NCBI RefSeq assembly: GCF_014705655.1
Contig: NZ_JACXIY010000002.1
Span: 248,001-312,000 of the forward strand
Length of the DNA: 64,000 nucleotides
DNA from: Paenibacillus arenilitoris
Lineage (GTDB): Bacteria > Bacillota > Bacilli > Paenibacillales > Paenibacillaceae
Direction: 5' to 3'
The notes below the pieces were generated by a model, which saw only the letters and a list, made by a program, of their open reading frames with translations, was not told the origin of the DNA and ran no database searches. Below, in pieces: positions 17,433-24,978 of this stretch. A program made the position numbers and the translations under genes. Every line of letters starts with the position of its first letter. Position 1 is the first letter of the stretch.

Positions 17433-17601
17433 ATTTGAAATTAAAAGCGAATGAAGGAGGAAAAAGTGATTTTTAATTTCAAATATTGAAACAATCTGGC
17501 TTTTACCGAACGAGGAGGGCCTATTGGCGCCGTATAAATTCAAATAGTGAACTAAATCGGTTTCAAAATGCTGAAAAAGCGAAACAGTTTCATTTTTTGA
17601 A
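17433..17601. repeat. AT-rich dyad cluster in the 468-bp gap before the HNH gene
   Basis: The gap 17302-17769 has no convincing gene. A perfect 14-bp inverted repeat, ATTTGAAATTAAAA (17433-17446) and TTTTAATTTCAAAT (17471-17484), flanks a 24-nt loop that contains AAGGAGG and a GTG opening only a seven-codon reading frame. Four dyads of the form TTCA-N5/6-TGAA follow at 17478-17490, 17539-17551, 17562-17575 and 17589-17601. The rest of the gap to 17769 shows only a possible -10 (TACAAT near 17739). Confidence 0.55.
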
Positions 17602-17769
17602 ATTAGCAAGCCATCCCGCAGAAAAACGTTGGCGAAGAAGGGGAACCGTGCCGGGGTGTCTATATTACGCAAAGCAAGCGAGCGGGGATTCGGCAAATTA
17701 GACAACCAGGCTTCGCTTGCGCGTCGAATTAATGCTACAATGATAGAAAAACGTTGAGGGGAAACGCGC

Positions 17770-18522
17770 GTGAACGTTGAAGGAGAAGACGCCCCGGTAC
17801 AGGGAACGGAACAGAAATCAACAAAATTATGCAGAATATGCGGCGAGAGCAAGCCGATTTCGTCCTTTTTGCGCAGAACCGGCAGGCGGTCCGGCGCTGG
17901 CGCGCGCAGGGGCACATGCCGGGAGTGCCGCAAGAACGGGGAGCCCCCGCTGAAACAGCCTCCGCTGAGAACCATTCAACCCGTCCAAACCGCTCCTTCG
18001 GCTCAAGCGAAGCGGGAACGCCCTCACAGGCACGCGCCTCGCGCGGGCGCGCGTGCCCGCGGCGCGGCCAGGAAGGCGCCAAAGCCGCTGCTGCGTTCTG
18101 GCGCGCAGGCGGCGGAAGAAGCGGCCATGCTGAATACGACGCGCAAAGGTACGGTCTGGATGCACGGCCGCACGGACAAAGGACGGAGATGGCGTCAAGA
18201 AATCGATTTGGAGCTCGCGATGACGCTCGTCAAGGAACGCATGGCCGTGCTCGTGAATCGGTCTACGATCAGGCGATTATACAGCAACAAAGACTTTCGC
18301 AGGTACATTTTGGAGAGGGACAACTACACCTGCTACTTTTGCGGCGAGCCGGGCGATACGATCGATCATATGCTGCCGAGGGCGAAGGGCGGGCACACGA
18401 CGCCCGATAACTGCGTATGCGCCTGTAACGCATGCAACCAATCGAAGGCTGACCAGGATATCGAGCGATTTATGGAACGGAATGAATCACTCTCTGGTAA
18501 CACTGCCTTTAATATGGAATAG
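17770..18522 (+). CDS. HNH endonuclease with N-terminal zinc-finger motif
   Basis: This 250-residue protein begins with a four-cysteine treble-clef-like motif, CRICGE and CRECR (about 21-57). A proline/arginine-rich linker follows, with basic residues to about 115. The C-terminal HNH domain (about 175-240) has CYFCGEPGD, IDHMLPRAKGG, TPDN and CNACNQSKAD, a complete zinc-supported HNH site. It probably nicks or cleaves nucleic acid, but the biological role is unknown. The GTG at 17770 follows GAGGGG. The AT-rich repeat-laden DNA upstream is unlike the surrounding sequence. Confidence 0.85.
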   Translation: MNVEGEDAPVQGTEQKSTKLCRICGESKPISSFLRRTGRRSGAGARRGTCRECRKNGEPPLKQPPLRTIQPVQTAPSAQAKRERPHRHAPRAGARARGAARKAPKPLLRSGAQAAEEAAMLNTTRKGTVWMHGRTDKGRRWRQEIDLELAMTLVKERMAVLVNRSTIRRLYSNKDFRRYILERDNYTCYFCGEPGDTIDHMLPRAKGGHTTPDNCVCACNACNQSKADQDIERFMERNESLSGNTAFNME

Positions 18523-18556
18523 TATGTAAGTAAATCCTTGATATGGGGGACAAAGC

Positions 18557-19447
18557 ATGCAGCCGTATTACGGGAGCGTTACGAAGTGCGATGAGATGCC
18601 CATTGAATTTCCGCCGCAATACCAGCCCGGGCAGCCCGGCATCGAATCGATAATGGTGCCCAGGCCGTTGTCGGAAAACCCCGAATGGGTCGGAACCGGC
18701 AAATTATGGAACAAGGTGGCCCTCATTACCGGCGGAGACAGCGGGATCGGCCGCGCCGTCGCTTATCTGTTCGCCAAGGAAGGCGCGGATATCGCGTTCG
18801 TTTATTTGAACGAGCACGGGGATGCCGAGGAAACGGCGGAAAGGATCCGGCAATTGGGCCGCAGAAGCCTCGCGATCGCCGGAGACGTGGGGGACGAAGC
18901 CTTCTGCAGGCACGCCGTCCAGCGGGTGCTGGCCGAGCTCGGACGGATCGACCTATTGGTCAACAACGCGGCGGAACAGCACGTTCAATTCGACATCGAA
19001 CAGATTTCCGCGGCGCAGCTGGAACGTACGTTCAGAACGAATCTGTTTTCTTACGTCTATTTCGCCAAAGCGGCCGTGCCCCATCTGAAGCCGGGAAGCG
19101 CGATCATCAATACGAGTTCGATCGCCGCGGTCGAAGGCTTTAAGGGGCTCATCGATTATTCGGCCAGCAAAGGCGCGGTATGCGCTTTTACGCGCTCGCT
19201 GGCGGTTACGCTGATCGAAAGGGGGATCCGGGTCAACGCGGTCGCGCCCGGAAGAACGTGGACCCCTTTTATCCCTGCGACGCTGCCTCCCGAAGTGTAC
19301 GCCACGTACGGAAGGGATGTGCCGATCGGACGCTCGGCGCAGCCGATGGAGCTGGCGCCCGCATACTTATATTTGGCTTCCAACGATTCGTCGTACATGG
19401 TCGGGCAAACCGTTCATGTCAACGGCGGCGAATTTTTCGGTCTTTGA
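18557..19447 (+). CDS. SDR family oxidoreductase (YghA/YhdF-like)
   Basis: This 296-residue short-chain dehydrogenase has a 50-residue N-terminal extension typical of the YghA/glucose-1-dehydrogenase-like group. The nucleotide motif is ITGGDSGIGRA (about 58-68), followed by NNAAEQH, the catalytic serine in NTSSIAA and YSASK with the catalytic Tyr/Lys. The C-terminal GQTVHVNGGEFF is family-typical. These proteins are often general-stress oxidoreductases of unknown substrate. It is a single gene, 34 bases after the HNH gene. Confidence 0.93.
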   Translation: MQPYYGSVTKCDEMPIEFPPQYQPGQPGIESIMVPRPLSENPEWVGTGKLWNKVALITGGDSGIGRAVAYLFAKEGADIAFVYLNEHGDAEETAERIRQLGRRSLAIAGDVGDEAFCRHAVQRVLAELGRIDLLVNNAAEQHVQFDIEQISAAQLERTFRTNLFSYVYFAKAAVPHLKPGSAIINTSSIAAVEGFKGLIDYSASKGAVCAFTRSLAVTLIERGIRVNAVAPGRTWTPFIPATLPPEVYATYGRDVPIGRSAQPMELAPAYLYLASNDSSYMVGQTVHVNGGEFFGL

Positions 19448-19461
19448 CCGGCTAGCGGCTG

Positions 19462-19850
19462 CTACAAGTCTTTAACTATCACATCGCCCAAAATCATTTT
19501 TTTCTCGTAGCACGAATTCGGATTCAGAATCCGCCACAGCAATTGGTATACCGACCTGCGTCCGAACAGCTCCTTGTCGACGTTCACGGTTGCTTTGCTC
19601 GGCAGCGACGGGTCCGTGTTGTCGAAGCCGGTGAAGACGCATGTGTCGGATGCGTTCACGCCTAACCGCGCGAACGCATCGACGTGTAGGAAACGTAATA
19701 ATCGTTCAGGTCATGATCGAGAAGCTCAGGGATTTGTTTCTGGGCTATTTTGTGCGCTTGGAGGGCGGCGCCGAAGCCGAGCCAACGTTCGTAGCAGCTT
19801 TGGGCATCCGCGATTTCCTGGATCGTCACTTTGCTTCGCACGATGATCAT
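19462..19850 (-). pseudogene. Broken LacI-family transcriptional regulator (internal deletion plus frameshift)
   Basis: Reading from 19850 leftward, the first 16 residues (KVTIQEIAD) match the start of a LacI helix-turn-helix. The frame then jumps straight to a SCYERWLGFGAALQAHKI segment, which belongs late in the effector domain, so most of the protein is missing. After NDYYVSYTS the frame stops at a TAG. Shifting one base near 19682 restores DAFARLGV, then TGFDNTDPSLPSKATV and LFGRRSVYQLL, the usual LacI C-terminus ending at 19462. The intact ancestor would be about 330 residues. It probably controlled the divergent beta-mannosidase gene, whose promoter keeps operator-like sites. Confidence 0.8.
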
Positions 19851-19898
19851 CCTCTATCTTTATTTTCAATTACTTTTAATTCATAGGGTCTGTTTGTC

Positions 19899-20072
19899 TT
19901 GTTAGGTTGTTATGCGTTCAATATATCCTAACATTTTGTTAGGTTAAAAAGGGATTTCATGATATTGCGAGCAGGGTGCTCTTCGAGCAAGGTGCACTCT
20001 TTGAGAGGAATTGTAATTTGGAATAGGAAACAGTATCTCCTACTGGCCTTCTTTCTCAATGTACCTAACAAG
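19899..20072. promoter_or_regulatory. Operator-like TTGTTAGGT sites upstream of the beta-mannosidase gene
   Basis: TTGTTAGGTT lies at 19899-19908. The perfect dyad CCTAACATTTTGTTAGG (7-bp arms, 3-bp centre) lies at 19927-19943. ACCTAACAAG, the inverted half site, lies at 20063-20072 just before the -35 box. A weaker TTTGTTATGTT lies at 20109-20119. The 19851-20230 gap otherwise holds only the promoter. The regulator is unknown; the adjacent broken LacI gene is one candidate. Confidence 0.6.
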
Positions 20073-20080
20073 AAAAACAA

Positions 20081-20109
20081 TTGACCGAAATATGGATTGA
20101 TGCTATTGT
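20081..20109 (+). promoter_or_regulatory. Sigma-A promoter of the beta-mannosidase gene
   Basis: TTGACC (20081-20086) and TATTGT (20104-20109) are separated by 17 bp. Operator-like half sites sit immediately on either side. Confidence 0.65.
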
Positions 20110-20230
20110 TTGTTATGTTAAAAGGTAGGATGTGAATAACAAATGGTATGCAAAACAGGTGTAGCGCGGTTGGAGCAAATTGGAAGCAAGGACAGGCCGG
20201 CTGCCGGAGCGGGCCTCACGGGAGGAAGCT

Positions 20231-22789
20231 ATGGGAGAGAACAAACAAGTACTGGGCAACTGGAAGTTTAAAGCGTGCAAGGACGAAAAATGGATGGATG
20301 CGGTCGTGCCGGGCTGCGTCCATACCGATCTGCTTCGCTGCGGCACGATCGCCGATCCGTTCCGCGCGACGAACGAGCATGATTTGCAGTGGATCGACAA
20401 GCTTGACTGGGAATATGAAACCCGCTTCGACGCGGACGGAGGCATGCTCGCCTCTTCGAACCTGCAGCTCGTATTCGACGGTCTGGACACGTATGCGGAT
20501 GTCTACCTGAACGGCAAGCATGTGCTGTCCGCGGACAACATGTTCAGAACGTGGAAGGCGGACGTGTTGGGGATCGTAACGGAGAAGGACAACGTGCTGA
20601 CGGTCCGGTTCCGCTCGCCGGTAAGCGAGGACCTGCCCAAGATCAAGAAGCTCGGCTACAACTTGCCGGCGTCTAACGATCAATCCGAGCTTGGCGGGCT
20701 TGGGGAAGACAAAATAAGCGTCTTCGCCCGCAAAGCGCCGTACCACTACGGCTGGGATTGGGGCCCGCGGTTCGTGACGAGCGGCATCTGGCGCGAAGCG
20801 AGGCTCGAAGGCTGGTCGGACGCCAAAGTGAGCGACGTCTTCGTGCGGCAGGACCGCGTCACCGTTGAGGAAGCCGCATTAACGGTCGGCGTTACGATCG
20901 AGGCCGATCGGGATTTCGACAGCGTCGTCCGGCTGAGCGCGGAAGGACATTGTTGGGAACAAGCGGTCAGCTTGAAGCGCGGAACGAACGTCGTGCAAAT
21001 TCCGGCGACGATCATCGGGCCGAAGCTGTGGTGGAGCCGAGGCTTGGGGGAAGCTTACTTGTACGTCATCAAGGCGGAGCTGTACCGCGGGGCGGAGATG
21101 GTTGCCGCCGGTTCGGCTCGCACAGGGTTGCGTTCGGTACGGCTTGTCCGGGATAAGGACGCGGCGGGAGCGAGCTTCTACTTTGAGCTGAACGGCGTGC
21201 CCGTGTTCGCCAAAGGGGCGAACCATATTCCGAACGACAGCTTCCTTACGGAAGTGACCGAGGAGCGCTACCGGCACGAGATCGCGACGGCGGCCGAGTC
21301 GAACATGAATATGCTGCGCGTATGGGGCGGCGGCATTTACGAGCAGCCGGCGTTCTACGAGCTATGCGACGAATACGGCATTCTAATCTGGCAGGACTTC
21401 ATGTTCGCGTGCAGCATGTACCCGGGCGACGAAGCGTTCCTAAGCAACGTCCGCGCCGAGGCGGAAGAGAACGTGAAGCGGCTGCGCAACCACCCGTCCA
21501 TCGTGCTCTGGTGCGGCAATAACGAGATCGACTCCGCGTGGTCCGAGTACGAGGAGAACGGAGGGTGGGGCTGGAAGAAAAATTACACGGCGGAGCAGCG
21601 CAAGAAGATTTGGGCCGATTACGAAGCCGTATTCCACCGGATTTTGCCCGAAGTCGTCGATGCTTGCGCGCCGGGAATGGCTTACTGGCCTTCGTCCCCG
21701 CTCGTCTCGTTGACCGGGGACAGGAGCCAGCATGCCCATCCGCTTTCCTCGGAAGGCGACATCCATTACTGGGGCGTCTGGCACTCGGTCGAGCCGTTCG
21801 AGAATTACAACGTGAAGATCGGACGCTTCATGAGCGAATACGGCTTCCAGTCGTTCCCCGAATACGATACGGTCATGACGTTCGCGACGGAGAGCGATTT
21901 GGCGCTCGATTCGAAGGTCATGCGCGCCCATCAGAAGAACGGCGACGGCAACCGGCTGATCAAGGAGTATATGGACATTTACATGAGCGAGCCGAAGGAC
22001 TTCCCGTCCTTCCTGTACATGAGCCAAGTGCTGCAGGCCGAAGCGATGAAAATCGCGATCGAAGCGCATCGCCGGAAGATGCCGTACTGCATGGGTACGC
22101 TCTATTGGCAGATGAACGACTGCTGGCCGGTCGCTTCTTGGTCGGGGATGGATTACTACGGCAAGTGGAAGGCGATGCAGTATTACGCGATGAACAGCTT
22201 CAAGGACACGATGGTTTCCTTCGACCGGACCGATGGCGGACGGGTCGAGGCGCATGTCGTGCGCGACGAGCTGAGCGCGCTGTCCGGCGAGCTGCGGGTC
22301 GTTTTGCATGATTTTGCCGGTGCCGAGCTGAAGCGGGAGGTCGCGTCCGTATCGGTCGAAGGCAACAGCTCGTCCGTCGTCTTCTCCTTCGACGAGCGGG
22401 AGTGGCTGAACGGCCGCGACGCGGGAAGCGTCGTGCTGCACGCGGAGCTATGGGCGGACGGTCTATTGGTGGACGGCAAGGCGTTCTACTTCGTCAAAGC
22501 GAAGGAGCTTGCTCTAGGCGCCAGCGAGATTCGGATCGAGGAAGCGGAAGGAAGCGGCGGGACGAAGTTCACGCTGAAGTCCGACGCGCTCGCGAAGCAG
22601 GTATGGCTGACCGCCGAAGAGCCGGGCATTTTCTCGGACAACTTCTTCGACCTCATTCCAGGCGTCGAGAAGACGATCGAGTTCCGCCGCCGCGAAGCCG
22701 GGGAGGCGCTGAGCAAGCCTGCCTCGCCGGGCGGCATTCGGGTTCGCTCGATGATCGATTTTTTGCTTGAACGGACGATGGAAGGTTAA
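20231..22789 (+). CDS. Glycoside hydrolase family 2 beta-mannosidase
   Basis: This 852-residue cytoplasmic enzyme removes terminal beta-mannose from manno-oligosaccharides. Domain order is a sugar-binding domain (1-170, with DGLDTYADVYLNG), an immunoglobulin-like domain, a TIM barrel (about 290-600) and C-terminal beta domains. The acid/base glutamate is E432 in WCGNNE and the nucleophile is E536 in MSEYGFQSFPE; both contexts are diagnostic for beta-mannosidases within GH2. The ATG at 20231 follows GGAGGA; a longer frame from 20180 lacks a ribosome site. It is a single-gene unit beside a dead LacI-type regulator, so expression may now be constitutive. Confidence 0.93.
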   Translation: MGENKQVLGNWKFKACKDEKWMDAVVPGCVHTDLLRCGTIADPFRATNEHDLQWIDKLDWEYETRFDADGGMLASSNLQLVFDGLDTYADVYLNGKHVLSADNMFRTWKADVLGIVTEKDNVLTVRFRSPVSEDLPKIKKLGYNLPASNDQSELGGLGEDKISVFARKAPYHYGWDWGPRFVTSGIWREARLEGWSDAKVSDVFVRQDRVTVEEAALTVGVTIEADRDFDSVVRLSAEGHCWEQAVSLKRGTNVVQIPATIIGPKLWWSRGLGEAYLYVIKAELYRGAEMVAAGSARTGLRSVRLVRDKDAAGASFYFELNGVPVFAKGANHIPNDSFLTEVTEERYRHEIATAAESNMNMLRVWGGGIYEQPAFYELCDEYGILIWQDFMFACSMYPGDEAFLSNVRAEAEENVKRLRNHPSIVLWCGNNEIDSAWSEYEENGGWGWKKNYTAEQRKKIWADYEAVFHRILPEVVDACAPGMAYWPSSPLVSLTGDRSQHAHPLSSEGDIHYWGVWHSVEPFENYNVKIGRFMSEYGFQSFPEYDTVMTFATESDLALDSKVMRAHQKNGDGNRLIKEYMDIYMSEPKDFPSFLYMSQVLQAEAMKIAIEAHRRKMPYCMGTLYWQMNDCWPVASWSGMDYYGKWKAMQYYAMNSFKDTMVSFDRTDGGRVEAHVVRDELSALSGELRVVLHDFAGAELKREVASVSVEGNSSSVVFSFDEREWLNGRDAGSVVLHAELWADGLLVDGKAFYFVKAKELALGASEIRIEEAEGSGGTKFTLKSDALAKQVWLTAEEPGIFSDNFFDLIPGVEKTIEFRRREAGEALSKPASPGGIRVRSMIDFLLERTMEG

Positions 22790-22805
22790 CTGGCAAAATA
22801 AAGCG

Positions 22806-22855
22806 AAGGGATCGTAACCCGAAGGCGCAAGCTGCCGGGCGACGGTCCCTTATTT
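22806..22855. terminator. Bidirectional terminator between the beta-mannosidase gene and the helical unknown
   Basis: AAGGGA (22806-22811), CGT and CCCG pair in order with CGGG, ACG and TCCCTT (22846-22851). TTATTT follows on the plus strand. Confidence 0.7.
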
Positions 22856-22875
22856 GATTGATGCGAAGCTTATTT

Positions 22876-23835
22876 TTAAACTAGGAAGGGTTGGCGACGA
22901 CGTAACGGAAATTTTCGATCGCCGCCTCGTGCCGGTCCGGGAAGCCGGTTGAGATGGTTATAGAAGCTGAACGGAAATTTGAACACATGCCCGTAATCCC
23001 AGTCGTGGCCCGCATAGTCGGCCGTCCAGTACGCCGTTTCATGCGGCAGGCAGCCCGACCGGCTTGCCTGGACGAGCGGCAGACGGTCGACGGGCGAATG
23101 CAGCGGCGGCGGCTGTTCGAGATCGACCTGTCTGGCGGCGCGCAGCGCTTTGACCAGCTTCATGAGGGGAGGGAGTCCCCGCCTGAAATAAGCCTCGTGG
23201 CCGAGGTCGGACAAAATGTTAAGCGCATGGGAGGAAGTCAGCATATGCCCGATCAAATCATGATGGGCTTCCGCCCGATAAATGACCGGGAAGGCGGCAA
23301 CTTCGTCCAGAATAAAGGCCGATAGCCGGGCGGCATTCCGGATGTCGGGAAAATGATCGCTCTCCTCGATCGTAAACCGCTTGACTTGCGAGGCGGTGTA
23401 GCCTATCCAGGAGCGTCCGGGAATCGTTTTCTCGAACGAGAGGATGAGCCGGGCGATGCCGTCGATCTCGGCCCTTGATCGGGTGTTGCCGAGTTCGCGG
23501 AGCGCCATCAGGCTTACCGCGGAATAAATGACGTTATGCCCGACCCAGTGCAGCCCGTCGATCGTACGCTCCAGCGCTTCCAGTATGAGCCGCTCGGCGT
23601 CGGCCGGAGAGGTATCGGGCACCGCCCCGGCCGGCGGCGGGGCTGCATACGCATCCAGCATATTCCCGGCCTGCGCGACGATACGGGCGGCGAGCTCTCC
23701 GCCGAATCCGTTCTCCTTGACCAAGAAATAGGCGGCAATTCCCGCCGCTCCGATATGAGCCTCCCAAATATCGCCGGTCCGCTCCTTGCACCGCGAGATG
23801 ACGGCGAGTCCTCTTTCAAGCAACGCTGTGTCCAT
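22876..23835 (-). CDS. Unknown helical protein with probable 3' frameshift
   Basis: This 319-residue frame matches no family I recognise. It is soluble, largely alpha-helical, and rich in His/Trp motifs such as GLHWVGHN, AEAHHDLIGHM and HDWDYGHVFKFP, suggesting a helical barrel enzyme. After FSFYNHLNR the frame reads an arginine/proline-rich tail with poor third-position GC. Removing one base near 22944 instead gives FPDRHEAAIENFRYVVANPS and a stop at 22881-22883, with normal codon use. The intact protein would therefore end about there. AAGGAGGTCACGC precedes the ATG. It may be a recent mutation, an assembly error or a real change. Confidence 0.7.
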   Translation of the reverse strand: MDTALLERGLAVISRCKERTGDIWEAHIGAAGIAAYFLVKENGFGGELAARIVAQAGNMLDAYAAPPPAGAVPDTSPADAERLILEALERTIDGLHWVGHNVIYSAVSLMALRELGNTRSRAEIDGIARLILSFEKTIPGRSWIGYTASQVKRFTIEESDHFPDIRNAARLSAFILDEVAAFPVIYRAEAHHDLIGHMLTSSHALNILSDLGHEAYFRRGLPPLMKLVKALRAARQVDLEQPPPLHSPVDRLPLVQASRSGCLPHETAYWTADYAGHDWDYGHVFKFPFSFYNHLNRLPGPARGGDRKFPLRRRQPFLV

Positions 23836-23888
23836 GCGTGACCTCCTTCAATGGCTGCTTTTTTTATCGTTGATGCAAAAATGAAAGC

Positions 23889-24131
23889 TTAAAGCGGAAA
23901 CATAACCCACCGGTCGCAGAACCAATCCGAGACGAGATAAGCAGCAAGCGCCGAAATGAGAATGACGATGAGATCAAGCAAGCGAATCCTTTTGAACGCC
24001 ATCGCTGCCATGATCGCAATTGAGTTGAGAGCCGCAAAGGTTACGTATACCGGGATGCGCTTCATATATAAGAAGATCATCGCAACGCACGAAAGGACGA
24101 AAACGAGCAGTGATAGAATGGTCTTGTTCAC
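23889..24131 (-). CDS. Small membrane protein, unknown function
   Basis: This 80-residue protein has three hydrophobic stretches (about 4-22, 28-46 and 53-70) separated by short basic loops. It ends in SDWFCDRWVMFPL. The start overlaps the stop of the VOC gene by four bases (ATGA), so it is translated in an operon with it. No family is recognised. Confidence 0.65.
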   Translation of the reverse strand: MNKTILSLLVFVLSCVAMIFLYMKRIPVYVTFAALNSIAIMAAMAFKRIRLLDLIVILISALAAYLVSDWFCDRWVMFPL

Positions 24132-24811
24132 AATGAAACAATCCGATAAGGATAACCGTCCATCTCGAATTCCCCTTTGCGACCCGCCCCTTCGATGACG
24201 ACTTCCGTCCCGAAACGATACGCCGCTTTATCGGAACCCAGCCATACCCGGTTATGCGAAGACAATATAAGCAAGCCGTCCTCGTCGCCAAGCGCGGCGA
24301 AATCGTCGCTTCCGTCCCGGTATTCGCCGATAGCGAAGCGGGAAGCCAGGAGCGCTTTCGCCTGCGGCACATCATGTACGGCAAGCCCGATCTCGCTAAT
24401 GTTCAGAAGGCTGCCCGGCGCAAACGGGTCATGCGACACGCGGTTCAAGTTGCGCCTGGCGATGAATTCAACGATATTGCCGGCAGGATCGTAGAAGTAG
24501 ACGGATTCGGCATTCCATGCTTCGAACTGCGCGACAAGCTCGCCACCGGACAGCCGGTTTAGCGGGATGCCGCGCGATTGCAACCAGGATAAGGCTTCTT
24601 CCGTTTTGTTCGCTGGAATATCGAAGGCAAGATGGTAATAAGGGCTTGCACCTGCCGCGGATGCCTGCTCAAAGATCAGCTGCGAGGAACCGGCGCCTAC
24701 GGTGAAGGCACGCTCGCCTTCATCTATTGCAGGCAAGCCGAGCACCTGCGAGTAAAAGGTTTTCAACCGCTCGAGCTTATCGGTCAACAGCTTCACGCTT
24801 CGTATTTTCAC
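24128..24811 (-). CDS. VOC (glyoxalase/dioxygenase fold) family protein
   Basis: This 227-residue protein has two betaalphabetabetabeta modules. The first begins KIRSVKLLTDKLERLKTFYSQVLGLP and carries YYHLAFDIP and the metal-site type YFYDPAGNIVEFIAR. The second begins ISEIGLAVHDVPQAKALL. The HLAFD histidine and the late VEFI glutamate fit metal ligands. Family members include glyoxalases, dioxygenases and resistance proteins, and the substrate cannot be told. AAAGGTG precedes the ATG. It is coupled to the small membrane protein gene. Confidence 0.85.
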   Translation of the reverse strand: MKIRSVKLLTDKLERLKTFYSQVLGLPAIDEGERAFTVGAGSSQLIFEQASAAGASPYYHLAFDIPANKTEEALSWLQSRGIPLNRLSGGELVAQFEAWNAESVYFYDPAGNIVEFIARRNLNRVSHDPFAPGSLLNISEIGLAVHDVPQAKALLASRFAIGEYRDGSDDFAALGDEDGLLILSSHNRVWLGSDKAAYRFGTEVVIEGAGRKGEFEMDGYPYRIVSL

Positions 24812-24978
24812 ATAATCACACCTTTACGCCACGTAAGGAATTACACTTTCCATCCCTTCATTTCCCATCCTATCAGATTGGCCGAGTGCGGGACAATGTC
24901 CAATTCCGCCGGCGGCACATATTCCCCCCGAAGGGCACGTAGAGTTAAGCAAGACGGTAAACAAAGGTGGAATGCGCG

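Noticed and set aside
17373..17975. Minus-strand frame of about 200 codons across the AT-rich gap and the HNH 5' end
   Set aside because: It has no ribosome site, overlaps the azoreductase-side gap and HNH coding region, and contains no recognisable motif.
19462..19850. Two separate small hypothetical genes
   Set aside because: Both frames together match parts of one LacI-type protein, and joining them by a one-base shift restores family motifs.
24890..24901. GGACAATGTCC palindrome upstream of icmF
   Set aside because: It is a perfect but short 11-bp dyad with no partner site and no clear promoter next to it. It was judged too weak to annotate.
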